Shown: positions 33,689 to 45,740, counted from the stretch's first letter. The stretch: DNA of 64,000 nt from Alisma plantago-aquatica (GCA_963693085.1 OY856410.1:1397685363-1397749362), one strand, 5' to 3'. Program-made: numbers and translations. The notes: generated by a model not told the origin, from the letters alone.

Positions 33689-35030
33689 TTAGGATAATCA
33701 TCTTAAAAAGGCATCAAAAGCATGTATTTTGGGATATCAGCATAATAGAAACCAGATTTAGATCTGAAAATATTTTTATTAGATAGAGCTCGTTTTTCTG
33801 ATCAAAAAGCATATATTACATGTTGCATTAGGCCTAGGGAGTTGTGAGATATAAAATTCCAAAGATTCACCTCAAGAACAGTATATCACGACCGTTGCTT
33901 GTTGATCTGAGCGCCCAGAAGAGGCCACATAGTCGAAGAGGCGCCTCCACTCAGGCTTGTTGCTAGCAGACTGGCTTATTGGGCCCCTCACTACACGTGA
34001 TTGATAATCTGGCCCAGCGATGTTGGCTCCGGTTGGCGGTTGGTTCCTATCGCCCTTTGCGGCTGGAGGCGAATCATGCCCGCTCCCACGCGGTCCCCTG
34101 CCGCCAACGTGCACTCCCCATCGCAGCATCGAGCTGCACGCAAGGTGACGGCCCATTGCCGAAGCACAGATCTAAAGATTTTGGTGCCCTAGGAGGGTAG
34201 TTGCAGCGGCGCCCAAGCTATCTTATGCGGCGGCGGTGGCGGATAGGGTTGGGAAGAAGGAAGGAGGTGGTTGGGCGGCTAGGATTTGTAAAACAAGGGA
34301 AAAATATGCCAAGGAGTCGGGGGAGAAGTTTGATATGCGAGGAGAGTGGCAATTTTGCCTCTATAGGCGGGAAAAAGTGGCGCCCAAAGTGGGGAGTAGG
34401 TGGCCGTCGGCGTGGTTCACGCTGGTGGACAGTACGTACGATGAAGACAGACTCACAACCATTGGATTGGGGCAGAATTCATGGCCCAAGGATCTAACGG
34501 TTTTGGTTCGCGACCAAGAAATTAAAGCATTTGATTGGTCCAATAAGGGAGTTTCAGATCGCTGGAGGGAGGAAAAAAGGAAAGACGGTCGCGCGAGTGG
34601 CCGCTGACCCCTTGGATTCGGCCCAAAAGGAGCCATATCAATTTAGAACAAGATTAAATCAAGGGAAAAAAAGTAACTTGAAAGCCTCATAACTTGGGCT
34701 ACGAGTGTCCAAATGAGGTGATTTTTGCATCATCGAAAAGATAATAAAATCCTCTATAACATGAGATACATAGCACAGCAAGAAGAGCTCACTTAAAGGA
34801 TTCAATTGTGATTGCAAGATTAAGATACATGGTATACATCAAAACTCCAATTAGAATCATAAATAAGTAAAAATTGATATTTAATTTAAGATAACTTATC
34901 AATTGAACATAAAATGACTCAAAATCATCAAATTTAGGGTGAGGGAGGATATTGAATATAATATAGCATTTAATGAGTCGAGGTGTACATAAGTTGAATG
35001 AGAGAGAAAAATCAAGGTCATCACAAACTC

Positions 35031-36700
35031 TTACATACTCGTGGACTATGAGAGGACGAGGAACTTGTGCGGAGTTAGAGCACAAGTTCCACAAGACGAC
35101 AATAATAGATTGGACAATCTGACAGACATCCAATCATATGCTACAAAATTGGATATTTATTCATTGTGAACCGATAGAAACTACATTTTCAAGATGGATT
35201 GTAGAATGAAATGTCAATTGTTGTACTAAATTTATAATAAATATTTTTAAGTTTCACATTATATAGATAGATGTGTACATAGTTTCTGAATATATAATAT
35301 CTCAAATACAACAGTTTCTTTATTCAAAATCCAATGGAAGTCTTTCATGTATCAATTCTATTGGAAAACAAAACATGATAATCATCAAATCGTAGTTGTA
35401 CTGCAGTGTCGAGGAGCAAGAGCACAATCACACAAAAACATCATTGGTAGAATTCATGTTAAGACTTGCACAACCGCGTACTCATTGCAAGTTTAGACAA
35501 GCATTTAAAAGTGTGCATCATATATATTCATGGGCAGACGCCCTTACCCACTACATCATTAAATCATAGATGTGCAATTCAGGAAACTAATCACAACGGC
35601 TTGGCAGCGACCTTGTTCATCATATTCAGCTTCCTTATTGTAAGAATATGTGGCTTCACACACCCAACTCATGGCTCACACTCGGCTTATCGTCTGTCAT
35701 AACCCACCACACACACAATCAGTCCCCTTCATATCTAGCCTTCGAGCCTTTGTGTGATCCTAACACAAAGCATGTTCATCGCCAGCTGTCCCAATTTAAA
35801 CCTTAACACCAAGCCCATAGGATGGCAGCAAGCCCAACCAAAAAAAAGTGCAACTGTGAATCTGGTATCAAAAGGGATGAAACCGGAGAAAGATAGTAGG
35901 CTTGGTGGGATCTTTTCTTGTGCTCGAGCAGCCACAAAAAAACATTGGTCTGTTTGCAACAACGTCAGTTCCCTGCCAAAAAAACATAAACCGTGCTTTT
36001 TACTAGATTATCTAACTGCAATCATCTGAAACATTGTGCAGAAATGAACTCGTTGTGAAATGGGACACAAACAAGATTTGCAAGAGACATATTGCTAACA
36101 TTCCCAAATGTGTGGCTTACACCTCAACTTTTGCCTCAAGGCGGTAATTCCTGAGTCTTGGGTTTTTCATGAATTCTTAAGCCTTAGGTTTGCTTTTACG
36201 TGAGGACAAAGGTAGGCTTATCCCTTACATGTTAAGCTTATACGGCCTGCTGATGGATTTATGATTCCATACTAGAATCTAAGCATGGAGTTCTTTATTT
36301 ATATTAGAATTCAATCCCTTTAAACTTAACCTTGGGTTACAACTTCTAGGTTTTTAGTTACATTCAAATCCAAAAAAAAAGAAATGTAAAAAAATACCGA
36401 AGTGATGGTTGTTGTGGGGGCATTGTCAACCTCAGGCGGCATACTTTTCCTTTCTACTATTCACAACTTTCTTAGATTAATCTACTTCAACAAGTGTCAC
36501 ACAATCAGCTATCCTCAAGGAATTTCTTTTCTATAGTCGTTTCTAGATATCTATTTTCTTTGGTGCTTTTCACTCGAAATACAGGAAGGAGAAAAAGTAT
36601 GGAATGAAAACATTTAAGTATGATTGAGAATCTAACCTCACAGGGTTGTATGTTTGGGACCAAGCCCTCTCCCTTGCACGAGAGACCAACACCGAATCAT
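35031..36700. other. Unassigned stretch between the LARD and the gamma-COP remnant
   Basis: Host flank of the LARD element. Open frames at 35466-35702, 35735-35962 and 35754-36029 overlap on opposite strands and match nothing I know. The last C-terminal exons of gamma-COP would be expected on the minus strand at about 35.8-36.6 kb, but I could not recognise them. Confidence 0.4.
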
Positions 36701-37014
36701 TTACACTTTCATAGTCTACGCTCCACCCATGTTCTCCCATGCATTCTTGAAATTGGAGACATCCGCCTTTAGCATGTAATCTGCTTCGGTAACCTTTGAA
36801 TCTACCAGTTGATATTCATCTTCGATGCTAACATCCTCTGCTTCTTCAGTAGAGGGGTCGACCTATTAGTAATAAGATTTAACATGAATCGAATTTGAAG
36901 AAATGTTGATTAAATTAAGCTTCATATGCTAACATCACATACATATTATGGCATGTCTTCAAAGCACATGCAAGAAAACACAACCTAAAATTGGGTGCAC
37001 CCAAAATAACAAAT

Positions 37015-37705
37015 CACTAATACATAACCAATCTTTAGTGTCGGTTATTTAAGGCATTTAGTGTCGGTTTTTAAGCGACACTTATGTGGACGCCGCTAAA
37101 AGCCCAACCGTTACGCGTCGGTTCTCAAACCGACGCCACAACCCTTCGCGTGCCACTGAAAACACGCCGAAAACGCGCCAACAGGGGGTATAGGCGTCGG
37201 TTATTAGCTTAGAAATCGACGCCATATACCTTCGTGCCACAGAAATGGCGTCATCTGGGGCACTATTGGCGTCGGTTTATTAGTGATAACTGACGCCATC
37301 TCACCCGCTGCCACGGTCGTACTGACCAGCACGGCCGTAGTGTCTGGCCTCATTAGGGAAATCGATGTCGGTTACTAGTAGGGCAACCGACATTGTAATC
37401 ATATGTCGTCGGTTTTATACAAATAACCGACGTCTGTTTTATGTATGGTTCGCTGCCACGGCCGTGTTGGCCAGCACGGCCGGTTACTAGTAGGGCAACC
37501 GACATTGTAATCATATGTCGTCGGTTTTATACAAATAACCGACGCCTATTTTATGTCTGGTCTGCTGCCACGGCCGTGCTGGCCAGCTCGGCCGTGGTGT
37601 CTGGCCTCATTAGGAAAATCAACGTCGGTTACTAGTATGGCAACCGACACTGTAACCATATGTCGTCGGTTTTATACAAATAACCGACGCCTATTTTATA
37701 TATAT
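37015..37705. repeat. CACTA copy 3 3' subterminal block with ACGGCCGTG palindromes
   Basis: GTCGGTTATT/AATAACCGAC units alternate with a ~125-bp module present about three times between 37330 and 37690, each with ACTAGTAGGGCAACCGACAT, GTCGTCGGTTTTATACAAAT and CACGGCCGTG-TGGCCAG-type GC-rich palindromes. The modules differ by few bases, pointing to recent internal duplication. Confidence 0.85.
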
Positions 37706-37750
37706 TTTTTCTGTCAGTTTGCAGACCTACTGTGGCTCGTCGCAGGATGA

Positions 37751-37783
37751 GAAACCTGCAGTTCAGTTATGAACTGCAGGTTT
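37751..37783. repeat. Hairpin AAACCTGCAGTTCA, CACTA copy 3
   Basis: Same 14-bp stem as at 12983-13015, in the equivalent place between the C48 gene and the subterminal block. Confidence 0.8.
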
Positions 37784-38132
37784 TAAGACATCCATTGATA
37801 TCAGCCAACAACAAGCCACAAACCTGCAAAATTAACATGATGGATAATATTATATATATGTGATTCACTCTCATGTATAAGAACATTTAATTCATATTAT
37901 TTTTTCATCACACACATGTAGAAATTAGTAGCAACCTGCAATTCCATTTATTTCATCTCTTTTCACATTCAGACACATATAGAAACATTCATGTATTGAT
38001 GATTTTCACACACATATGACAATTCATAAAAATTCATTCACATTCACACAAAATTAATTATGAGAACAAAGTTATTCTTTATTCATCATTGTCATCATTG
38101 TCAGCAAAATCATATTGAAAAATTCCCACTCT

Positions 38133-40770
38133 TTACAGGGCTTTTGCCCAATCTTCTCTTACAGCATCTGATTCATCTCTCGTATAGGGAGCATGTACAT
38201 CGAAACGCTTTGCACCTGTATTGAAGTCCTTAGTTTTAAAGACCTACAAAGAGAATGACGTATATACATAATTATAATAATATATAATAAGATTCATATA
38301 TTTCATATAATCTAACGAGACTATGTATAATACCTTTTGTATGTTATCGATTTTCAATACGGCATGTTTGATGATTAGGTCCATAAATTGCATCACATAG
38401 TAGGCACATGCCCAGCCGTTGTCTTGTGTAGCACACTATAAATTGAAACATACAAAATATTCAAAAATACAAATAAGCACAATTCACATAAATAATATAT
38501 ACATTGGAGTCAGGAAATTACTTTCACATTCTCCCAAATGAGTGTCAGATTTTTTTTTCCTCGGAACCTTTCCTCCAGCTTTTTTGTACTCTTATAAAGC
38601 TCTATATATGTTAATGTAACACATTAAATTGCATAATTAAATAGTAATGAAGTAACAGATGTTAACAGATATAAAAACATAAAATATTTCTCACGAGAAT
38701 AATGGCCTTTTAATTACATGTCCATATAATACATCCAACTCACTCCCCGTAGGATCTAGATAATAGACGGTGAATGTCTTGGGGATAATAACTAATAACT
38801 CACAATGCTTAATACTACAGGTAAGAAAGTAAAAAATTAATAACTCAATATCCGCAATAAAAATGTAATTTGCTTAAGTCCAAATTACAAGCAAAGTAAA
38901 CTTATTCGACATTGAATGTAGCTATTATCACCGTCTTATTATTTATACCAAAATATTCAAAATCATCACAACAGTATGAAGTAATTGAATACGAGTATGT
39001 ATTTACAACACTAATCAAAGATGGAACCAAAAATCCCACATGGGAAAACCCAAAATCTGTACATGTCTTGTGTAAGTGGCTGCAAAACATGTATTACATA
39101 TGCATTAATATATAAGAAACCAGATTGTCGTATATAAAATAAGGTATATGGATGTATAAACCAGATTTCCGTATGCATTAATCTCACCATATCCACAGCT
39201 CTATCATAGATTTATTCAGCCATTCATAACTAAACAACTCCAAAATATCTTGTATAAATATGTTGTTTCCAAATGTTTGACATGTATTAATACGTATCCA
39301 GAACTTTTATTACATATGCATTAATACGTATGTTAAACTTGTATAAATAGATTGTTATCGTATGATTACCTACAACATTCTCCGGAATAGTAACATTTAT
39401 AGGGCAATTTGGATTATGTTCGCCGATCCATACTGCCACACTCCTACAATTAGGATCTATCGAGGCGTATAGGTCCCCTGGAAGACAACTTGGTAGTCGA
39501 GGAGGTAGAGGCCGAGATGTAGCGGGTCTCGTCTTTTTGACCTGTATATATAATTTCATATCAATTGACTCATATATATATACACACTAACAAATTAAAG
39601 TAATGAAAATTTATCATACAATATTAGTATAGAGGACATCCGCTTCGGGCCACAGTATCACTCCGCCTACTGCCTCACCAAGTGTTTCAGCATCTGGATG
39701 TGCATGAGGTAGTGCAAGATTCGTCCAGCCAACGAGTATATGTATCGGGCTCACACGTACCATGTCATATTGTACTGGACTCCCATGAAACATGCACCCT
39801 TTAAGGGGTGGGTAAGCCGATGCCTCTACAACGATATATCCTTCACTTTTTAGTCGACATGGCTTCAACCCCTACAAATTTACGTAAAGAATGTTATATG
39901 CATATATACACAAGCATATCATCTTGAACAGACTAGCTATTATATATGCCATAAAAATACTTACAGAGGACGTGATAGGTTGTAGGTCTATAGGATTACT
40001 CCCAACCTCTGCAGTATGAGCAGTAGGAGAAGAGAGGTCCGCCACAGGTTCCGCCACAGGTACTGTCTGAGTGGCAGTCTGAGACGCCTGCCACTTGTTC
40101 ATTGCTTCATGGAGTCTTTTATCAAGTACTTTCTCGACTCTCCTATTAATTAAGGAATCTACTTATACATGGATAAAAGAAATACTAGTTTCTGATTATT
40201 GAATTCCCTTTCACAATAACGTTCTAAAATATGAATAAGTTACCTCAGCTTGTGAAAGTCCCGCTTTTGGGACAGGTTTGTGCTGGGATGGCCCAAAGAA
40301 CACTTTGATGCCCACACCAGTGTCTACACCCCTTACACGTCCAGGATGCTCTGGGTTACCCAGAGCAACTGTCAGTTCATCCCTGGTGCCCTGAGGGATG
40401 AACTTGCCTTCCTTTCTCTGCTCGTGCAACTCCCGCTAATCACCATCAACAAAAATTCGTAAGTAAACATAACAATAATCAATATCGATAGATTGCTGTA
40501 GGAGTTGATTTTTACCATTTTTGCAGCTGCCTCAGCGGTTGCGGGCTTCAGTATCTCTCCCTTCTTGTTTTGCCTCCCAGCTATCCACATAGCATGGCGA
40601 GGCAGAGGTGCGGGAGCAGCAGTAGAGGACTCTGCTGTCTCCTAAGTAGCAGTAGGCTGAGTAGACTCAGCCTATAGTCTTTGGTGAACGCCTGCATATC
40701 CTCTTGGACACATTGTGTGGTCGTACACATTCAGTGCACGCCTTTCTCGTTGAGCATCATTATAATGAGT
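38133..40770 (-). pseudogene. CACTA Ulp1-like cysteine protease (C48) gene, copy 3
   Basis: Exons follow copy 2 in order on the minus strand: IWIAGRQNKKGEILKP (about 40590), ALGNPEHPGRVRGVDTGVG (about 40360), MNKWQASQTATQ (about 40100), LKSEGYIVVEASAYP (about 39850), GEHNPNCPINV (about 39420), GFSHVGFLVPSLIS (about 39045), and the catalytic TQDNGWACAYYVMQFMDLII (about 38425-38370). The last exon ends at a TAA at 38133-38135. The catalytic Cys and Gln remain; the next residue is Ala. The His/Asp exon near 38,720-38,800 reads as a degenerate equivalent of YYLDPTG. Several exons carry stops. It diverges clearly from copies 1 and 2, so it is an older or separate subfamily. Confidence 0.82.
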
Positions 40771-40978
40771 TTCAAAAGAACTGTTAGTTAAAAACATTAT
40801 ACATTGCATGAAGAAATCATTATAATCATCCATTGCATTACAAACTTCATTTTCATTCTTATGACCACCAAATGCCAGTCAAATATACAATGATTCATGA
40901 AACTAAAATTACATTTGAAAGGATGCATATTATCAATGTTTGTTCATGGGTAAATGATCTAACCTCTTTTATATGAAC

Positions 40979-41587
40979 CAGTGTTATTAAAATCTAGTTG
41001 GACCATCTGGTCCAACGGGTCAGACCTTGAACTGGCACCCCTATTGGTTCGGTTATTGGAAAAAAATGTTAATGTCGGTCCAACTAGTCAAAAGCCGGTC
41101 AAACCTATCAGACACGACAGGTTCACCGGTTGAACCCACTGTACCGATTTGATTAACCAGAGTTTCTATCTCAACCAATGAGTAGGTGAATATAATTTCC
41201 TCTTCACCTTTAAACACATGAACTATTTTTGGGCCCTGGCTTTCCCAACCCTAACTCTTATGAAAACTTAAGGGGTCTAACTATGCTTAGAATCTTATTC
41301 TATTATTGAACTTTAGATTTTGAAGTATCATTTTGTATGAAACATTGGAATGTTGTGAGGTATGAGACTATGACTTTATGGTGAGTTCTAAAAATTGTAC
41401 TTGCACATTCATCATAGTTGGAATATTTCATATTTTGTTGATATTTTCTATATTATTAATATATTGATATTATTGTTTATACATTGTTGATGTTACTGAT
41501 TGAACCGGTTCAACCACAGGTCAAATTGGTAAACCGGAAACCAGTAGCCTCACCGGTTTGATGAACGGTCTGGTCTTGATAACATTG
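40979..41587. mobile_element. hAT-type non-autonomous element, 609 bp
   Basis: Starts CAGTGTTATTAAAATC and ends, on the complement, CAATGTTATCAAGACC. Flanked by ATATGAAC (40971-40978) and ATATGAAT (41588-41595), an 8-bp target duplication with one change. The interior is rich in CCGGTT/AACCGG words, like the element at 17246-18534, but shares only the ends and composition. It lies in the gamma-COP intron beside CACTA copy 3. Confidence 0.85.
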
Positions 41588-43007
41588 ATATGAATCTTAA
41601 CATATTGAGAACTTTTCAGGGACAGGAACACATGTTGGCTTTTTAAAAGTCACAAATGTTTGTTCTGGAGAATCATACGGTAAAGCTCTCCACGGCTTCC
41701 AAATGACTTCAGATAGTTTTTCAGCATCTGAAGCATCAAAAATAACAACCTCTTAAAAAATTTATTAGGTCAAAACACATGTGGATACACTTTAAGAAAA
41801 CTATCAAAGAGAAAAGTCCTTGAGGTTTGTACGTTTTCAAGGAGTTGATGAAGGATAGTGTTAGTGCGGTTATGTTGGAAATCAACATGTTCGTCAAATA
41901 TTGACATCATTAACTGCATTTATTCAATATTAGCTACTATCGGATCTACAGGTGCAGATGACTGGAAGAACAAAGATCTGATAGTACTTTACTTTTTCAC
42001 GACTAGTGATAACAAAAAATGCATACTACATGCATGACATCAGGCATTAAAGAGCAGGCCAAGATCACTAAAATCAGGAATAGATGAGAGAAGCCATATG
42101 TATCAACAGCTAATGTCCAAGATGGTAAGGTACCCGACTTTTTGATTGGGGCCTTTTTATCAGAAAATGACTGAGATTTCACCTCCTTTGTTGCATAATA
42201 AATATCAAAAGGCTCATTAGATGGAACCTACAATCAATTATACATCTACCACTGGGTCTTTACTAAAGAGATTGGTCATAGCAGTAGCAGGAACTGTGGC
42301 ATCTTCACATAAATATATATGTAAAAACATTATCTACTGGGATCAGATGTTTTGGATCTTTCATTTCCCAAAAAGTGGAGTATCTATAAAAATCCATCAA
42401 GTCCTTATTTACAAATGAAAACTAAAGGATCAACTCAAATGCCATTCCAGTTCAAGGAATTTCTTATTGATTGATATAAGCTAGAAGATGCAACTTTGTC
42501 AATGTGAAGGAGCAATATTTTATATATATGAAATAAGTTTGGGTTTTGAAAAGAGTGAATGGGTAAGCAAGCGCCCAACCTTCCCTTAGTTACAAATGAT
42601 ATCCCATGAGCCCAACCCAGAAGAATTCACTACTAGATTTTGTCAACCCGGGTTGATTCTTGGTTTGGACGTTGATGTCTGAATTGAAACTGGGCCACTT
42701 CTGGTTAGTGATTTTGAAGTATGGATCAAATGTAAGTTGAAAATTCTAAATAGATTATAATTACAATAAATTATTATGTATCATGGTTAATTTACAAAAT
42801 TATACATACCACAAATAATTTTGGTTACACGTTTCGAAACATCGTCCAGTTCCTATATACAAGCTTGAAAAAATATGGATCCAGATCGATCAATGACAAA
42901 TAATAGAAACAATAGGTACAAGAAATACTTGAGCTGGTGGTGCAAAAAAAATGATTTTGGTGTAAAATTTCACCTCTCATTTTCTATTTTTGAGAATAAA
43001 TGTACAA

Positions 43008-43385
43008 ATATCAATGTCTATACAATAGTTTTTAGAAACATTTTCACCAGAGAAAAAAAAGGCTAGAGAAATTTCTATAGCATTGAGGGCTAAGAACAAC
43101 ACCCCTTACAAAAAAAATAGAGATGATCAAGCATCCAACCTTCAACAGAAAAGAACAAGAAACAGAAGGGAGAGCATTTTAGCAACAACCTATAAAAATA
43201 TCAGTGTTTATACAATAGTTTGCGGAAACATTTTTCACAACAGGAATTATAAGGGTAGAGAAATCTTGATACCATCGAGGGATAAGAACAAATCCCTTAC
43301 AAAAGAGAATAGAGATGCTCAAGCATCCAACCTTTAGCAGAAAAGAACAAGAAATAGAAGGGCCAGCATTTTAGCAGCAAACTAG
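43008..43385. repeat. ~189-bp tandem duplication inside a gamma-COP intron
   Basis: AATATCAATGTCTATACAAT at 43008 recurs as AATATCAGTGTTTATACAAT at about 43197, and both units end with CAAGCATCCAACCTTCARCA and AAAAGAACAAGAAA. No coding content. It lies between the two copies of the FLGNE exon. Confidence 0.8.
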
Positions 43386-45439
43386 AATCAAGTCAGAAGT
43401 CATCCTCACAGTACTGAAGCAACGCCACCTCCTCCAAAGCAAAACCAATCCAGCCAAAGCATGGTAAGAAAAGATGTATACATCAGATATTCAATTTCAG
43501 ACTGTAAGAAAAAGGAAAGAACTGCCTCAGGCCTAGGACAGAATGGCATCAACCCTCTAAAATGAGGGGCTGCAATAAATATCACGAATTAGTATAATTG
43601 AATAGGCCTACATTGGCATATAACAATAAACATAAGAAAAGAAAATGTATCAATAACCTCAAAGAATCAAAAACCTATGCACATATGTAGTTAGGATAAC
43701 ACTAGCAAAACTACCAAATTTCAAGTACAACACAATTATATATGCAACCTATGCATCTTTTGGGATCAGATGTCTTTGGCCTTTCATTTCCAAAAAAGCA
43801 TACAATCTCCATAGAAGAAACAATTTTATTATGTGTTTACATATTAACATGTAATCAAATAAAATACACCGTAAAATTCAGTTTGGTCCAATAGAGATAT
43901 TGTAGCTTTATCACCAGAAAAATTCACCTTATTAAAATCTTAAGAAATATTTTATTTGTACATTATAAACAAATACTAGTAACAAAAAGAAAAATAAGGA
44001 TCATCCCAGAAAGCTTAGAACTTATATTCAATTTTTTTAGGTTTATTTTAGAAGGTATACATGTTTTCCTTTATATTCTTCATGATAGATAATTAGTTCA
44101 CCAAGAAGATAGTTACATGATATTTGAGTCAAAAAGTGATGTGTCCATCCATTATGCAGAACACGACTACCTTGTAAAAAAAGAAACTCTGAATACTATC
44201 TTTTTAGAAGAAAAAAGTCACTTGATTTTTCTATCTAACATCTTTGAACATTTATAAACTAGAATAGTTTAGTAGTTTGGTAGCATGTGATATACCAAAA
44301 TTTGAAAATATAGAGAATACGTTCAGTTTTCCCTGTGTAGAAGTAAAATTCCAATCTTCAATGAATGCACATAGATGGGAATATGTTTTCTGTAGCCTCT
44401 AAAAAATCTTTGATGAGTATCAAATTGGAATCGATAATTGTTTTCTTGTACTCATGTATCTTCCTTTCTGAGTTTGTTACATAAGAAACAAATCCTAACA
44501 ATTGATTCCATATTGTGTAAAATTTATAACCAATTTTGTTATATATAAAAAGTATATTAAGAATAACAATTTTTGTGCTTACAGTGAACACTGTTTGATA
44601 GGGAATCTCATGCATAATGAATGAATAGCTTCGACAACAATAATCTTAGATTCATCAGTAGCATCTGACATGAATTTCGATATGCGATCCATTAACCAAT
44701 CCACACAAGATTCATTGACCGTTTGCAAAAGTGTGCTGATAGAAAGAGTGCAATGTTCCCATTACGATCAAAGATTAGGGTTCCTAGACCATAGTTGCAA
44801 TTGGAAATTGCCTTTGAATGTCTCACTGCCATCTGTATGATTTTAAATGCATCTATTAGATACATATATATATGAATCAAACATATTAATTAAGCATAGA
44901 AGGAATAAAATAAGTTCATGAAGAATGAAATAGTCCCCCACACATATAAAAACATCAACCTATACATGTTTATTTATTCAACATTGATAATTTCCTAACA
45001 TTAGAAGCAGAATTAGCTTTTAGGTTAGTTTGAAGTAGAACTATTCATTGTGTAAGAATTCAGGAAAATATTTTACTTGAATTGCATTTCAAATATGAAA
45101 CTATCTTAGTGAACTAACATAGATGCACTTAACAGCCCTATGTCACATGCATTGATCTTAGTGTTGTGGTATTAAAAGGATACAAGCTTGATTTGCCCAG
45201 CTATACATGAAAAATTATTTCACTTGCTATATATATATATATATATATATATCTGATTTGTCCTATTAATGCTTTAGACTTATCCTTGTCTTTTATTTTT
45301 TATTTTATCCCAAATGGTCATATCTATTGTTCCTATTTTTGGCTACTCTCTTATCATATAAAAAAGAGTTCCAGTATTTTTTAAGACTCATCAAATAAAC
45401 ATTGCTTTGTTCACATAGTATCAGACGTTTATGATCCAC

Positions 45440-45740
45440 CCTAGCCCTCTGTTTCCCTCCATAGCCACCACCCTTCCTCCCTTTACTATTCCCATGACCG
45501 CCACTACCCCCTCCCCTCCTCTCCCTATCGCCGCCGCCCAACAACCCCCCACCCTCTCTTATGTCGGCCATCAGCCCCCTCCCTATCTACTGTTGATGAC
45601 CCCACCCCTTTTGCCGCCGTTGCCACCCCCACCTCCCTTCCCTTCTCTCCTTGTCATAGCCGGACCTCCCTCCAATAGCTGCCAGCCTCTCCCATCCATC
45701 CCTCCTTTCCTCCCGACCCCTACCCACTCCACCTGCCATA
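45440..45740 (+). other. C-rich leader, first copy
   Basis: A strongly C-rich, G-poor strand that would read as a Pro-rich 107-codon frame (45431-45754). A near copy is at 46160-46500. It sits between the primer site and gag, so it is most likely untranslated leader. Confidence 0.5.

Larger units (their letters stand above)
25087..35025 (-). mobile_element. Large LTR retrotransposon without genes (LARD-like), 9.94 kb
   Basis: Two long repeats frame a 2.0-kb interior: 25087-28301 (3' LTR) and 30346-35025 (5' LTR). A perfect 5-bp target duplication AACTC flanks the whole (25082-25086 and 35026-35030). On the minus strand the 5' LTR ends in TGACA, then after two bases the primer site TGGTATCAGAGC (30343-30332); before the 3' LTR lies a polypurine tract ending AAGGTGGAGAGGA, then TGTGACG. 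All structural signs of an LTR element are present, but no gag or pol is. LTRs longer than the interior and a non-coding body fit the LARD class. Movement would have needed proteins from a related gypsy element. The GGGGACAAAATTCC word before the tract is common in Tekay/Del-type elements. Confidence 0.93.
30346..35025 (-). repeat. 5' LTR of the LARD-like element, with LINE insertion
   Basis: 4,680 bp, of which about 1,490 bp (about 32197-33688) is an inserted LINE fragment; the remainder matches the 3' LTR. Begins TGTCATGGAACC at 30346 and ends TCATCACA at 35025 on the plus strand. The two LTRs differ by many substitutions and small indels, so the insertion is not recent. Confidence 0.92.
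37015..40780 (-). mobile_element. CACTA transposon copy 3 (5'-deleted), inside the gamma-COP remnant
   Basis: Minus-strand relative of copies 1 and 2. Its 3' terminus reads CACTAATACATAACCAATC on the plus strand from 37015, followed by GTGTCGGTTATTT repeats. The C48 gene lies upstream. Homology with copy 2 fades near 40780, just above the exon equivalent to 10119-10364; no TNP2 and no 5' CACTA end are visible before the gamma-COP exon at 41600. Both flanks belong to one gamma-COP intron, in the same orientation. Non-autonomous. Confidence 0.85.
36720..44860 (-). pseudogene. COPG: Coatomer subunit gamma (gamma-COP) pseudogene, introns retained
   Basis: Collinear exon remnants on the minus strand match plant gamma-COP, the COPI coat subunit acting in Golgi-to-ER vesicle transport: 44860-44583 (HEAT-repeat part, e.g. 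KIIVVEAIHSLCMRFPIKQ), 44500-44331 (EYKKTIIDSNLILIKD), 43805-43749 (FFGNERPKTSDP), 42385-42235 (LHFLGNERSKTSDP, then EDATVPATAM), 42229-42100 (EPFDIYYATKEVKSQSFSDK), 41932-41768 (IFDEHVDFQHNRTNTILHQL), 41753-41600 (ALPYDSPEQTFVTF), 36862-36720 (EDEYQLVDSKVTEADYML). Stops and frameshifts occur in and between exons. Introns remain (donor GTAAGC after 44583), so it is a duplicated fragment, not a retrocopy. The 41.6-kb and 36.86-kb exons are separated by CACTA copy 3. The N-terminal ~380 residues and the C-terminal appendage were not found. Confidence 0.88.

Noticed and set aside
35466..36029. Possible small genes at 35466-35702 and 35754-36029
   Set aside because: Frames overlap with a frame of the opposite strand, show no family resemblance and no intron or promoter support.
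37015..44860. CACTA copy 3 as a gene-capturing element carrying gamma-COP
   Set aside because: gamma-COP exons lie on both sides of the CACTA 3' terminus in one order, and no CACTA end was found above 44860, so insertion into the pseudogene is simpler.
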